Assembly (NCBI GenBank): GCA_964591085.1
Contig: CAZPXH010000008.1
Span: 1-64,000, forward strand
DNA length: 64,000 bases
Source: CAZPXH01 sp964591085
GTDB lineage: Bacteria > Spirochaetota > Spirochaetia > DSM-27196 > CAZPXH01
Direction: 5' to 3'
The position numbers and the translations under genes were made by a program. Shown piece after piece: positions 31,422 to 40,206 of the stretch. The notes under the pieces were generated by a model that had not been told where the DNA came from, made no database searches, and saw nothing but the letters and a program-made list of their open reading frames with translations. Positions within the stretch are counted from its first letter, which is position 1. Each line of letters begins with the position of its first letter.

Positions 31422-32819
31422 TCAGGCGTGGATGGCCCAGCCTTCCGCTGCGCGGGCCGCCTCCATGACGGCCTCGCTCAGAGTCGGGTGCGCGTGGACC
31501 ATGGTTGCCACGTCCTCCGGGAGCAGTTCGCTCTTTTTGGCGAGCAGCAGCTCGTGAATCAGCTCCGTTGCGGCGCTTCCCGCGACATGTCCACCAAGGA
31601 TTTCGTGCGTATCCGCATCAATGATGAGCTTGACTATTCCTTCCGGCTGCTCAATTGCAACCGACTTTCCCGCTCCGCGATAGGGGAACTGGTAGGCCTT
31701 GAAGTTCAGACCGCGCTCCTTCGCCTCGGGCTCGCTGGGACCAAAGCTGCCGATGCCCGGCTCGGTGTAGACGGCGCTGGGTACCTCGTCCGGATGAACT
31801 CGCCTGGGTCCGGTGTGACCAGCCATATGCTCCACCGCAATCTCACCTTCCTTGCTGGCAAGGTGGGCAAGCAACGGCGTCTGAATAACGTCGCCGATTG
31901 CGTAGATCCCAGCGATAGCGGTCTGGTAGTAATCGCCCGTCTCAATGAAGCCCCTGGTGCTGCGGATTCCCAGCTCCTCCAGCCCGAGGTTCTCGCTATT
32001 GGGCTGACGCCCAACCGCCACCAGGAGCTTGTCAGCTTCCAGGACCTCGCCGCCCTCGGGACCGCTCACGCTGACCTTCACGCCTTTCTTGCCCCTTTCC
32101 AGGGACTGCGCGCGAGTTGAGGTGAGCATGCGGATTCCGCGCTTCCTGAAATCGGAGGCGAGTACTGCAACGGCATCCGGATCCTCAATGGGGAGTACCC
32201 GATCAAGCATCTCCACGATGGTGACTTCCACGCCAAAGCTGTTCATTACGTGGGCGAACTCCATGCCGATTGCGCCCGCACCAAGTACAACAAGCTTCTT
32301 CGGAAGCTTTTCCAGCATCAGTAGCCCGGTGGAAGACAGCACGAGGTCCTCGTCAAACTCAAAGCCCGGTATCTCTCTGGGCCGGCTTCCGGTGGCAATC
32401 AGGATGTTCTTTGCGGAGTACTCGGTGGTGCCATCCGACGACTCAACGCTGACAGTGTTGCGACCGCTCAGCTTGGCTGTGCCCTCTATGTAGTCAATCT
32501 TGTTCTTCTTCAACAGGAAGGTGACTCCCTTCGACAGCCGATCGGCCGCGGTCCGGGATTTGCGGAACACCTTGCTGTAGTCCAGGCCGGAAGGATCCAC
32601 GCTTACGCCCATATCAGCGAGTCCCTTGGCCGCTCCATAGATCTCAGCCTGGTGGATGAGGGCCTTGGAGGGGATACAGCCGACATTGAGGCAAACCCCA
32701 CCCGGCTTCTCCTTCTCAATCACCCCAACCTTCATTCCCAGCTGGGTTGCCCGGATTCCGGCGACATAGCCGCCGGGACCGGAACCAATCACGAGGAGGT
32801 CATATTTCTGTTCAGCCAT
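31422..32819 (-). CDS. lpd: Dihydrolipoamide dehydrogenase (E3)
   Basis: A 465-residue flavoprotein that reoxidises lipoamide in the pyruvate dehydrogenase complex and passes electrons to NAD+. FAD loop LLVIGSGPGGYVAGIRA, redox disulfide GGVCLNVGCIPSKAL, NAD loop LVVLGAGAIGMEFAH, second FAD motif GIYAIGDVIQ and catalytic His in VHAHPTLSEAV. It has no fused lipoyl domain. It follows pdhC by 14 bases, in the order lplA, PNPOx-like, pdhA, pdhB, pdhC, lpd. Confidence 0.97.
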   Translation of the reverse strand: MAEQKYDLLVIGSGPGGYVAGIRATQLGMKVGVIEKEKPGGVCLNVGCIPSKALIHQAEIYGAAKGLADMGVSVDPSGLDYSKVFRKSRTAADRLSKGVTFLLKKNKIDYIEGTAKLSGRNTVSVESSDGTTEYSAKNILIATGSRPREIPGFEFDEDLVLSSTGLLMLEKLPKKLVVLGAGAIGMEFAHVMNSFGVEVTIVEMLDRVLPIEDPDAVAVLASDFRKRGIRMLTSTRAQSLERGKKGVKVSVSGPEGGEVLEADKLLVAVGRQPNSENLGLEELGIRSTRGFIETGDYYQTAIAGIYAIGDVIQTPLLAHLASKEGEIAVEHMAGHTGPRRVHPDEVPSAVYTEPGIGSFGPSEPEAKERGLNFKAYQFPYRGAGKSVAIEQPEGIVKLIIDADTHEILGGHVAGSAATELIHELLLAKKSELLPEDVATMVHAHPTLSEAVMEAARAAEGWAIHA

Positions 32820-32833
32820 TATCTATTTTCTCC

Positions 32834-34252
32834 TTAAACAAGGGTTCGAATCGGTTCTTCCATCATCCGCTTCAGCGTCTGCATGAAGCGGGCAGCCTCT
32901 GCACCGTCAATCACGCGGTGGTCAGAGCTAAGAGTAAGGGTCATGAGGTCCGCCCGGCGAACGTTGCCGGCATCGTCAAAGACCGGCGTTGGACGAATGC
33001 GGCCAACCGCCAGAATTGCTGACCCCGGTGCGTTGATGATGGCGGTGAACTCGTCTACCCCAAAGCTGCCGAGGCTGCTAATGGTGAAGGTTGCGCCCTG
33101 GTACTGCTCAGGCTTCAGGCCGCCGGTTCGCGCGAGCTCAATGAGTTCCTGCAGCTCCGCGTCAATGTCGGCCATTCCGCGGCCACCGCAATTGCGCACT
33201 ATGGGGGTGATGAGTCCCCGCCCGGCGTCTACCGCAAGCCCGATGTCCTGGCTGCCGTACTGGAGAATGTGGTCTTCCTGCCAGGAGCTGTTGACAACCG
33301 GGTGGCGCTTGAGGGCCTCCGCCACAAACTTCATCAACATGGCGTTGACGCTCAGCTTCTGCGGGAGCTCTGCATTCAGCGCTTTCCGGGCTGCCATGAA
33401 CGGGCCCATCTCCAAATCCAGCTTCACGTAGTAGTGTGGTGCGCCAAATTTGCTCGTCACCATCCGTCGTGCAATGACGCCCCGGATTCCGGAAACCGGG
33501 ATGACCTGGTCTTCCCCTGGAGCCACACGTGTGGCGGATACACCTCCGCCGCCTGCGCCTGCTCCGGTCTGCAGGCGAGCAGCAGACGGCGCTCCCCGGT
33601 AGTTATCCACGTCCCGGCGAACTACCCGGCCGCCTGGGCCACTCCCCGGCACGCGGGCGATGTCTATGCTGCGTTCGTTGGCAAGCTTGCGCGCGAGGGG
33701 TGATGACTTCACCCAGCCGTCGCCCGAGGCTCCAACAGACGGTTCGGTCGCTGCCGTCGCGGCAGGTGCGGCTTGTCCCTGTGGCGCGGGGACCGTGTAC
33801 TCGGTCCGCTCCTCAGACTCTGGTTTCTGATCGCCGGAGCCGGACTCCCGCGCTGGAAGCGCCGTGTCCCCGGATTTATTGCCTTCGGAGGCGTTCTGCT
33901 CCGCCGCGGACTTTTCCGGTTGGGCATCATTTGCTTCCAAATTCGCATCCGCGCCAGACGCAGCGCCTCCGGCCTCCGCCGCAATCTCTTGTTCCAGGGA
34001 AGCGGTGTCCTCTCCCGACTCGCCAAGGATGGCAATGGTCTGTCCGACCGTTGCGCGATCCCCTTCCTTCACCAGGATCCTCAGCAGCGTTCCTTCCTGG
34101 GCGGACTCGTAGTCCATGGAGGCCTTGTCGGTCTCCACCTCGCATATCACGTCTCCAGTGGAAACACTGTCTCCGGGCTTCTTGCTCCAGTTCAGGATTG
34201 TCCCATCTTCCATTGTAGGGGACAGCGCTATCATCACGACTCGTTCGGCCAT
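32834..34252 (-). CDS. pdhC: Dihydrolipoamide acetyltransferase (E2) of pyruvate dehydrogenase
   Basis: A 472-residue E2 core protein moving acetyl groups from lipoamide to CoA. One lipoyl domain at the N-terminus carries the modified lysine in ETDKASMDYE. After an Ala/Glu/Pro-rich linker comes the E3-binding domain (SSPLARKLANERSIDI...VRRDV), another linker, then the acyltransferase core with SDHRVIDGAEAARF, which holds the catalytic His. The E1 genes lie upstream and E3 downstream, so the entire complex is encoded together. The lipoyl lysine is the likely target of the ligase encoded at the head of the operon. Confidence 0.96.
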   Translation of the reverse strand: MAERVVMIALSPTMEDGTILNWSKKPGDSVSTGDVICEVETDKASMDYESAQEGTLLRILVKEGDRATVGQTIAILGESGEDTASLEQEIAAEAGGAASGADANLEANDAQPEKSAAEQNASEGNKSGDTALPARESGSGDQKPESEERTEYTVPAPQGQAAPAATAATEPSVGASGDGWVKSSPLARKLANERSIDIARVPGSGPGGRVVRRDVDNYRGAPSAARLQTGAGAGGGGVSATRVAPGEDQVIPVSGIRGVIARRMVTSKFGAPHYYVKLDLEMGPFMAARKALNAELPQKLSVNAMLMKFVAEALKRHPVVNSSWQEDHILQYGSQDIGLAVDAGRGLITPIVRNCGGRGMADIDAELQELIELARTGGLKPEQYQGATFTISSLGSFGVDEFTAIINAPGSAILAVGRIRPTPVFDDAGNVRRADLMTLTLSSDHRVIDGAEAARFMQTLKRMMEEPIRTLV

Positions 34253-34267
34253 TGCTTCCCTCCCTGC

Positions 34268-35245
34268 CTACGCGTACAGAACGGCCTTGGCCGCCCGGAC
34301 GATCTTGTCTACGGTCGGCTGCACTTCCAGTTCAAGGCTGTGGTTGTAGGGCATCGGCACGTCCTCCGAGCAGATCAGCTCAACCGGTGCGTCCAGATCA
34401 TCAAAACAGAAGCGGCTGAGCAGCCAGGCAACGTGGCTGCCCACGCTCGCGATGGGCCAGCTCTCATCAACTACAACTGCCCGGTGGGTCTTCCGGACGC
34501 TCGCGTAGATCATCTGCTCGTCCAGGGGGCGGATGCTCCGGAGGTCAACAACCTCAGCATCAATTCCCTGCTTCTCCAGCTCTGCGGCAGCCCCCAGGAC
34601 CATTCGAACGGGTTTGCCGTAGGAAATCAGGGAAACCTCGGTCCCGGGCCGCTTGATGTCCGCCTTGCCGATGGGGACGAGCACCTCCTCTTCGGGTACT
34701 TCCTCCGTCAAGTTGTACATGAGCTCGCTTTCCATCACCACCACGGGGTTGTCATCGCGCACCGCGGACTTGAGCAAACCCATGGCGTCACGGGCGGTAG
34801 AGGGCGCTACAACCTTGAGACCGGGCACGTGAGCGAAGTAGGTGGCCAGGGCCTGGCTGTGTTGACTGGAGAGATACTCCGCCGGACCGTTCGGTCCCCG
34901 GAATACGATCGGGCAACGGAACTGGCCTCCACTCATGTGGCGGAACTTGGCGGCGTTGTTGATCACCTGATCCAGGGCCAGAAGTGAGAAGTTGAACGTC
35001 ATCCACTCCACAATCGGACGAAGCCCCGCAACCGCGGCCCCCACCGCAAGACCGGTGAAGCCGAGCTCGGCGATGGGAGTATCAATGACCCGCCGTGGAC
35101 CGTACTTGTCCAGGAGGCCGCGGCTTACCTTGTAGGCGCCGTTGTACTCGCCAACCTCTTCTCCGAGAAGAAAAACCGAGGAGTCCCGGGCCATCTCCTC
35201 GTCCATTGCGCGATTGATCGCATCCCGTACTGTTACTTCTGCCAT
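34268..35245 (-). CDS. pdhB: Pyruvate dehydrogenase E1 component, beta subunit
   Basis: A 325-residue E1-beta. Family segments: VRDAINRAMDEEMARDSSVF at the N-terminus, EYNGAYKVSRGLLDKYGPRR, a central FRGPNGPAEYLSSQHSQAL and the C-terminal VVDESWPIASVGSHVAWLLS. With E1-alpha it forms the thiamine-diphosphate tetramer that decarboxylates pyruvate. The gene starts four bases after pdhA ends. Confidence 0.96.
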   Translation of the reverse strand: MAEVTVRDAINRAMDEEMARDSSVFLLGEEVGEYNGAYKVSRGLLDKYGPRRVIDTPIAELGFTGLAVGAAVAGLRPIVEWMTFNFSLLALDQVINNAAKFRHMSGGQFRCPIVFRGPNGPAEYLSSQHSQALATYFAHVPGLKVVAPSTARDAMGLLKSAVRDDNPVVVMESELMYNLTEEVPEEEVLVPIGKADIKRPGTEVSLISYGKPVRMVLGAAAELEKQGIDAEVVDLRSIRPLDEQMIYASVRKTHRAVVVDESWPIASVGSHVAWLLSRFCFDDLDAPVELICSEDVPMPYNHSLELEVQPTVDKIVRAAKAVLYA

Positions 35246-35249
35246 TCCC

Positions 35250-36323
35250 CTACTCCGCCACTGCGCCGGCGTAGGACCCGGGCGCTACGTTCTCAACAAG
35301 GACATCCTCGTACATGGTTTCCAGCCCCGGTTCCGGACTCTCGTCCGCAAATGAGACGGCATCCTTCACTTCCTGCTTCACCGAGTCGTCCATGGCCTGG
35401 TAGTCGTCATCGGTGATGAGACCGCCATCAATCAGGATCTTCTTCATGGTGATGATGGGATCCAGACCCTTATACTTCTCAAGCTCCTCTTTGGTCCGGT
35501 ACTTCGCCGGATCGGAGATGGAGTGACCGCGATACCGGTAGGTTTTCACGTCCACCAGAATAGGCTTTCGCTCTTCCCGGGAAACTCGGGTGATCTCCTG
35601 GAAACTCTCGTACACTGCAAAGAAGTTCATGCCATCAACAATCCGCCCTTCCATGTTGTAGGCCTTTGCCTTCACGTCAAAGTCTTCTACCGCGCTGATG
35701 CGCTTGACTGCGGTACCCATGCCGAACTGGTTGTTCTCAACGATGAACACAACCGGCACGTTCCAGATTGCTGCGAGGTTGGCGGTCTCGTGGAATGCGC
35801 CCTGGTGGATGGCCCCGTCCCCGAACGAGCACAGGGTGACGCCAACCTCTCCCTGCTCCATGACGTCCTTCCGGTACGCGCTTGCAAAGGCAACTCCCGC
35901 GGCCATGGGGATCTGAGCACCGACAATTCCGTTTCCTCCGTAGAAGTTCTGGTCGGCATTGAACATGTGCATGGAGCCGCCCTTGCCGCGGGAAACACCG
36001 GTGATCTTGCCGAACAGCTCGGCCATGACGGCGCGAGTGGAGACGCCGCAAAGAAGCGCGTGGCCGTGGTCCCGGTAGCTCGTCAGAACCGAGTCCCGGC
36101 CGAGATCCAGGGTTGAGATGGTCCCAACGGCTACCGCTTCCTGACCATTGTAGGGGTGGAAAAAGCCACCGATCTTGCGCAGGCCGTACTGCTGACCGGC
36201 GCTCTCTTCAAAGCGTCGGATAAGAATCATCCGGCGAAGGCTGCTCTTGAGAAACTCCGGATCGTACTTGCTCAGGTCCGGCGGAGCGGATGCGTTTCCG
36301 CTATCAGTCTTTGCCTTAGCCAT
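35250..36323 (-). CDS. pdhA: Pyruvate dehydrogenase E1 component, alpha subunit
   Basis: A 357-residue E1-alpha. It opens with a charged, low-complexity tail, then RRMILIRRFEESAGQQYGLR and GGFFHPYNGQEAVAVG. The thiamine-diphosphate motif is GDGAIHQGAFHETANLAA ending in VENN. The regulatory-type loop YRYRGHSISDPAKYR is conserved. Length and motifs favour pyruvate over branched-chain substrates, though that is by similarity. Its start overlaps the PNPOx-like gene by eight bases. Confidence 0.96.
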   Translation of the reverse strand: MAKAKTDSGNASAPPDLSKYDPEFLKSSLRRMILIRRFEESAGQQYGLRKIGGFFHPYNGQEAVAVGTISTLDLGRDSVLTSYRDHGHALLCGVSTRAVMAELFGKITGVSRGKGGSMHMFNADQNFYGGNGIVGAQIPMAAGVAFASAYRKDVMEQGEVGVTLCSFGDGAIHQGAFHETANLAAIWNVPVVFIVENNQFGMGTAVKRISAVEDFDVKAKAYNMEGRIVDGMNFFAVYESFQEITRVSREERKPILVDVKTYRYRGHSISDPAKYRTKEELEKYKGLDPIITMKKILIDGGLITDDDYQAMDDSVKQEVKDAVSFADESPEPGLETMYEDVLVENVAPGSYAGAVAE

Positions 36324-36759
36324 CTATTGCCACCTCTTCAATTTCTCCGTCCGAGGGCCGGGAGTATCGGAACCGTGTGATGACGGTTTCAAGGACCACG
36401 ACGGCGCTTGGATCGTCTTCCAGCTTCCAGAAGGTCGCCAACTTGGCGCCTATTGCTTCCTGAACCTCTGCTTTCAGCGCCGGGTTGTCCAGGACAACCA
36501 TTCGCCCCTCAACGTTCAGGATTTCGGAGTGGTCGGGGCTGCCGAGCAGCCACTCAACGCGGTCGTTCCGGGAAAGCTCATCAACCTTGTGGAACGCTGC
36601 CCCGGTGAAGCAGTACAGGAATCCCGGGCGGCCCCTGACAAGGCCGGGCGCCATCCACCGTGCACGAGGCTGCCCATCCGGGCCGGCAGTGGACAGAACC
36701 GCGTAGGGATTTGTCTCAAGCATGCGCTCGAGAACCGAAAGCAATTCCGTTTGAGTCAT
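36316..36759 (-). CDS. Pyridoxamine 5'-phosphate oxidase-like FMN-binding protein
   Basis: A 147-residue split-barrel protein of the PNPOx-like (general stress protein 26) group: LLSVLERMLETNPYAVLSTA, PRARWMAPGLVRG, FLYCFTGAAFHKVDELSRN and VEWLLGSPD. Such proteins bind FMN or a related cofactor and many lack known substrates. A strong AAGGAG site precedes the ATG, and the end overlaps pdhA by eight bases, so it is part of the pyruvate dehydrogenase operon. A role there is not obvious; the family call is good, the function open. Confidence 0.8.
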   Translation of the reverse strand: MTQTELLSVLERMLETNPYAVLSTAGPDGQPRARWMAPGLVRGRPGFLYCFTGAAFHKVDELSRNDRVEWLLGSPDHSEILNVEGRMVVLDNPALKAEVQEAIGAKLATFWKLEDDPSAVVVLETVITRFRYSRPSDGEIEEVAIDG

Positions 36760-36780
36760 AGGGTACTCCTTGAGCGGGCT

Positions 36781-37794
36781 TCAACCAAACAACTGCCTGA
36801 TGCAGGCCAGTGCTCCGCTACTCTGCGGTGACAGCCGGACTCTGTCCAGTTCCCCCGGGTGCAGTGCAAGGCCTTGCAGTGGCGGCGGAATCTCCAGAAT
36901 CTCCCCGTTGGCCCCGAATAGTCCCGCCAGGCGGCCGCCGCGCACTTCCAGCTCCAGGTCCTGGCCATAACAGCGGTAACGAAAATCGGGGGTTCTGCCA
37001 TAGGCCCAGTCCCAACCGGACAGGCGCTCGGCCTCATCGTCCAGAAGCTTCCCGGCTTCATCAGCGCCCAGCTGGGGAATCGCCTGCCTGAGAAGGCCTA
37101 TGGCATCCGTTTCCGGTGCGGGATTCTCTTGAGTTCTTGCCCGGGAAGTGGAGCGGGCCGCCGCCAGCAGTGGATGGAACAGATCCTCCGGCCTCAGCCC
37201 CGGAATGACATCGGCAAGGTTCATCACCGGACTGGGCACAGACGCCACCCCACGCCCGGCAATGGCTCCGGGCGGCGGCCCGAGGAAATCATGGATCCCG
37301 CGGAGCCGCGCGCTCACCAGCAGGGTCCCGTGATGGAGCACCATTCCCCTCCGATACGCCAGCGCCGTCCCGGATACTTTTTTGCCGTCCAGCCAGATGT
37401 CCCCGCGCTCTCCCGCCTCCACCGGCAGTCCGACACTCCGGAGAGAAGTGATGATCGTATCCAGGCGCTCGCGGCGGGAGCGGAGATCTGCGGGCTCCAG
37501 GAAGCTCCAGTTGAGATTGCCCTCGTCATGCCAGACGGTGCCACCACCGGTGACCCGCCTGGCCAGTGGAATACCGTGATTGGCGAGTGGCAGCAGACGA
37601 GCCTGTTCCCAGGGGATCTGGTGCTTGCCGATAACCACCGCCGGCCTGCACTGGTACAACAGGAACAGCGAGCTTCCCGGCGGAGCGTGGTGAAGCAGGA
37701 CTGACTCCAGGGCGAGGTGGTGAAATACGGATCCGGGGCCGAGAAGTGCGAGCATTGCCGGGAGGCAGAGCTTCCCCGCATTGCGGGTTTGCAT
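36781..37794 (-). CDS. lplA: Lipoate-protein ligase A
   Basis: A 337-residue biotin/lipoate ligase that activates free lipoate and attaches it to lipoyl domains. It has the lipoate loop RRVTGGGTVWHDEGNLN, the catalytic lysine segment DGKKVSGTALAYRRG, HHGTLLV, and a C-terminal accessory domain (GWDWAYGRTPDFRYR). It heads the pyruvate dehydrogenase run, so E2 lipoylation is the clear purpose. The start is ATG 37794, or the TTG just before it. No lipB or lipA is in the window, which hints at lipoate scavenging. Confidence 0.93.
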   Translation of the reverse strand: MQTRNAGKLCLPAMLALLGPGSVFHHLALESVLLHHAPPGSSLFLLYQCRPAVVIGKHQIPWEQARLLPLANHGIPLARRVTGGGTVWHDEGNLNWSFLEPADLRSRRERLDTIITSLRSVGLPVEAGERGDIWLDGKKVSGTALAYRRGMVLHHGTLLVSARLRGIHDFLGPPPGAIAGRGVASVPSPVMNLADVIPGLRPEDLFHPLLAAARSTSRARTQENPAPETDAIGLLRQAIPQLGADEAGKLLDDEAERLSGWDWAYGRTPDFRYRCYGQDLELEVRGGRLAGLFGANGEILEIPPPLQGLALHPGELDRVRLSPQSSGALACIRQLFG

Positions 37795-37860
37795 CAAGCT
37801 TCAAGTGTTGGTACACCTACGGCACACGCACAATAGATAGCGGGATATTGATAAGGAAGT

Positions 37861-37915
37861 TGCTATTTCCCGAGTGTTTTGCTAAGGTTTAGTAGTCGGG
37901 TACATCCGGCGGGAG
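37861..37915 (+). promoter_or_regulatory. Upstream region of the nqr operon
   Basis: A moderately AT-rich stretch. TTGCTA (37861-37866), a 17-base spacer and TAAGGT is a possible but weak promoter. A very strong ribosome site, GGGAGGTGA, ends at the nqrB ATG (37920); an in-frame ATG at 37929 is better spaced from it. Confidence 0.35.
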
Positions 37916-37919
37916 GTGA

Positions 37920-38966
37920 ATGAGGTCCATGCAAAAGATCTTCCTGAAGCAGGCAATCATGCGGCGGGTGCTGTACGCACTCGCTCCGATTTTCCTCTAC
38001 TCCATCTGGTTATACGGCTGGCGGCCGGTTGCCATCCTGGCAGTGAGTGTTGTCCTCGGGACTCTCACGGAGTGGCTCTTCGAGCGTTCCCGCAAGAAGA
38101 AGGTTAGCGAGGCGATGCTGGTAACCTCTGTGCTGTATGCGCTGGCATTGCCCCCTGTAACACCATTGTGGGTAGTTGCGACCGGCATCGTGTTCGCAGC
38201 GGCCATCGGGAAGGGCGTCTATGGCGGCTTTGGCCGGAACATCTTCAACCCAGCGATCACCGGCCGTCTTTTTGTCTACATCTCTTTTCCGCTTCTCGTT
38301 CAGAGCACCTGGATGGTTCCCGGCTGGTTCGGTACACGGGGAATCAATGGAGTTGACGGTGTTTCCACCGCCACCCCACTTGAGATCCTTGGCGGTGCAA
38401 CGGGAACCGGGTCCAACTCCCTTTTGAACCTGTTTACCGGCATGCGGGTCGGGTCCATCGGCGAAAGCGCAATCGTTCTGATCGTGGCAGCTGCGATCTA
38501 TATGATCTGGACCAAGACTGCAAACTGGCGAATGATCGTATCCAGCTTCATCGCCGGAACTCTCACCACCGCCGGCTTCTACGCGTTCGGCCTGATTGAC
38601 GGGTTTAATCCCGCGGATTCCGGTATTCTGGGACACACCGCGAACGTTTTGACCTATCTCATGAGCGGAAGCTTCCTGTTTGTGGTGGTTTTTTATACCA
38701 CTGATCCGGTTTCTGCCCCGAACAAGCCCGCCGCCCAGTGGATGTACGGTCTGCTCATTGGCTCGGTGAGCATGCTGATCAGGACCTTCAGCGGCTTCCC
38801 CGAGGGCACCAGCTTTGCCATCCTGATTGGCAACACCTTCGCAAGCCTGCTGGACGAGATTGCACCTTCGCCCAGGAAAAAGAAGAAGAAGGCCAGGCCG
38901 GCAGCCCCGGCAAAGCCAAACGCTGATGCGGCAGGCAAGGTCAGCAGCAAGGAGGCCGTAGCATGA
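37920..38966 (+). CDS. nqrB: Na+-translocating NADH:quinone reductase subunit B
   Basis: A 348-residue multi-helix subunit of the NqrB/RnfD family. GFGRNIFNPAITGRLF and VDGVSTATPLEILGGA are family signatures; the Thr in the second is the covalent FMN site. It is shorter at the N-terminus than the Vibrio-type protein, and has a Lys-rich tail (PRKKKKKARPAAPAKP) coded by an AAG repeat. Assignment to NQR rather than RNF rests on the nqrF at the end of the operon. No nqrA precedes it; the neighbour is lplA on the other strand. Confidence 0.9.
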   Translation: MRSMQKIFLKQAIMRRVLYALAPIFLYSIWLYGWRPVAILAVSVVLGTLTEWLFERSRKKKVSEAMLVTSVLYALALPPVTPLWVVATGIVFAAAIGKGVYGGFGRNIFNPAITGRLFVYISFPLLVQSTWMVPGWFGTRGINGVDGVSTATPLEILGGATGTGSNSLLNLFTGMRVGSIGESAIVLIVAAAIYMIWTKTANWRMIVSSFIAGTLTTAGFYAFGLIDGFNPADSGILGHTANVLTYLMSGSFLFVVVFYTTDPVSAPNKPAAQWMYGLLIGSVSMLIRTFSGFPEGTSFAILIGNTFASLLDEIAPSPRKKKKKARPAAPAKPNADAAGKVSSKEAVA

Positions 38967-39577
38967 ACCGACAGGGACTCATCTACACCGTTGTCTTCAG
39001 CTTCCTCGTGACATTCATGTTTGTGTTCATCCTCGCGCTCGCCAATGAGGGCACTGCCGAACAGGTTCAGCGTGTGCAAGAAGCCCGTGAGGCAGCGGCA
39101 GTTCTCGGTGCCTTCGGCATTGACCACGTCCCGGAGACCGCTCTTGAAGTCTACGAGAATCAGTTGCATCGGACCGAGGCTGCCGATGGAACCGTCATCT
39201 ACCGTTACGAAAGTTCTCAAGGCCCGGTGGTTGGGAAGGAGTTCAGCGGCAGCGGCCTGTGGGGAGAGATTCAGGGCGTCATCGCCATCCGCGCAGACTT
39301 CAGCCAGATCGTCGGGCTTGAAATTGTCAGCCACAATGAAACCCCCGGACTGGGTGGACGGATCGCAGAGAACTGGTTCAAGGAGCAGTTCCGGGGTGAA
39401 CAAATTCCGGCAAACCTGACCATTAGCAGAACACCGAATCCCGGCGACGGAGATCCGGATCACAGTAACGGAATGTTTGACGCCGTTACCGGAGCAACCC
39501 GTACCAGCGACGCCATAGAGCAGATTGTCACCGACGAACTGAAGATCCTTCAGAATCTGACGGGAGGGCAGGCATGA
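38963..39577 (+). CDS. nqrC: Na+-translocating NADH:quinone reductase subunit C
   Basis: A 204-residue subunit with one N-terminal membrane helix (YTVVFSFLVTFMFVFILALA) and an exported FMN-binding domain. The flavinylated Thr lies in VTGATRTSDAIEQ (usual S/T-GAT-x-T/S), and LEIVSHNETPGLGGRI is typical. It overlaps nqrB and nqrD by four bases each. Flavin attachment needs an ApbE-type transferase, which is not in the window. Confidence 0.92.
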   Translation: MNRQGLIYTVVFSFLVTFMFVFILALANEGTAEQVQRVQEAREAAAVLGAFGIDHVPETALEVYENQLHRTEAADGTVIYRYESSQGPVVGKEFSGSGLWGEIQGVIAIRADFSQIVGLEIVSHNETPGLGGRIAENWFKEQFRGEQIPANLTISRTPNPGDGDPDHSNGMFDAVTGATRTSDAIEQIVTDELKILQNLTGGQA

Positions 39578-40206
39578 GCAACGCCAGAGATAACCTCAGA
39601 GACAACGTCTGGAGCAACAACCCGATACTCATCCAGATCCTGGGTATCTGTTCCACGCTTGCAGTGACCAACCTGCTCACCAACACCCTCATCATGACCA
39701 TTGGCGTGACGTTCGTGACCGCGTTTTCCAGCCTGACGGTGTCCATGATCAAAAAGCTCATCCCGCGCAAGGTGCGGATGATCGTCCAGACCCTGGTGAT
39801 TGCGTTCTACACTATCATTGTAGACATCCTGCTGCGTGCCTACCTTCCCGACATCAGCCGGGCGCTGGGACCTTACGTGGGCCTTATCATCACCAACTGC
39901 ATTATCATGGGGCGTGCGGAGGCCTACGCTCAGAGCAATCCGCCCATCGCGAGCTTCTGGGATGGGTTCACCAGCGGACTCGGCTACATGAGCGTGCTGA
40001 TGATTATCGCGTTTGTCCGCGAGCTTCTTGGCTTCGGCAGCCTCTTTGGAGTGCAGATTCTCCCCGACGCATTTGTACCCTGGACCATCATGGTGTTGGC
40101 CCCGAGTGCATTCTTCCTTGTTGGTCTGCTGCTCTGGGGAGTCAAGACAGTTATGATTCGGCAGGAGCAGGCAGCCGCCGCTCCGGTCCCCGCAGGAGGC
40201 AAGTAA
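39574..40206 (+). CDS. nqrD: Na+-translocating NADH:quinone reductase subunit D
   Basis: A 210-residue six-helix subunit of the NqrD/RnfE family: NPILIQILGICSTLAVTNLL at the N-terminus, the membrane half-motif GLIITNCIIMGRAEAYA (with the Cys that helps hold the intramembrane 2Fe-2S centre between NqrD and NqrE) and SFWDGFTSGLGY. It abuts nqrE with no gap. Confidence 0.95.
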   Translation: MSNARDNLRDNVWSNNPILIQILGICSTLAVTNLLTNTLIMTIGVTFVTAFSSLTVSMIKKLIPRKVRMIVQTLVIAFYTIIVDILLRAYLPDISRALGPYVGLIITNCIIMGRAEAYAQSNPPIASFWDGFTSGLGYMSVLMIIAFVRELLGFGSLFGVQILPDAFVPWTIMVLAPSAFFLVGLLLWGVKTVMIRQEQAAAAPVPAGGK

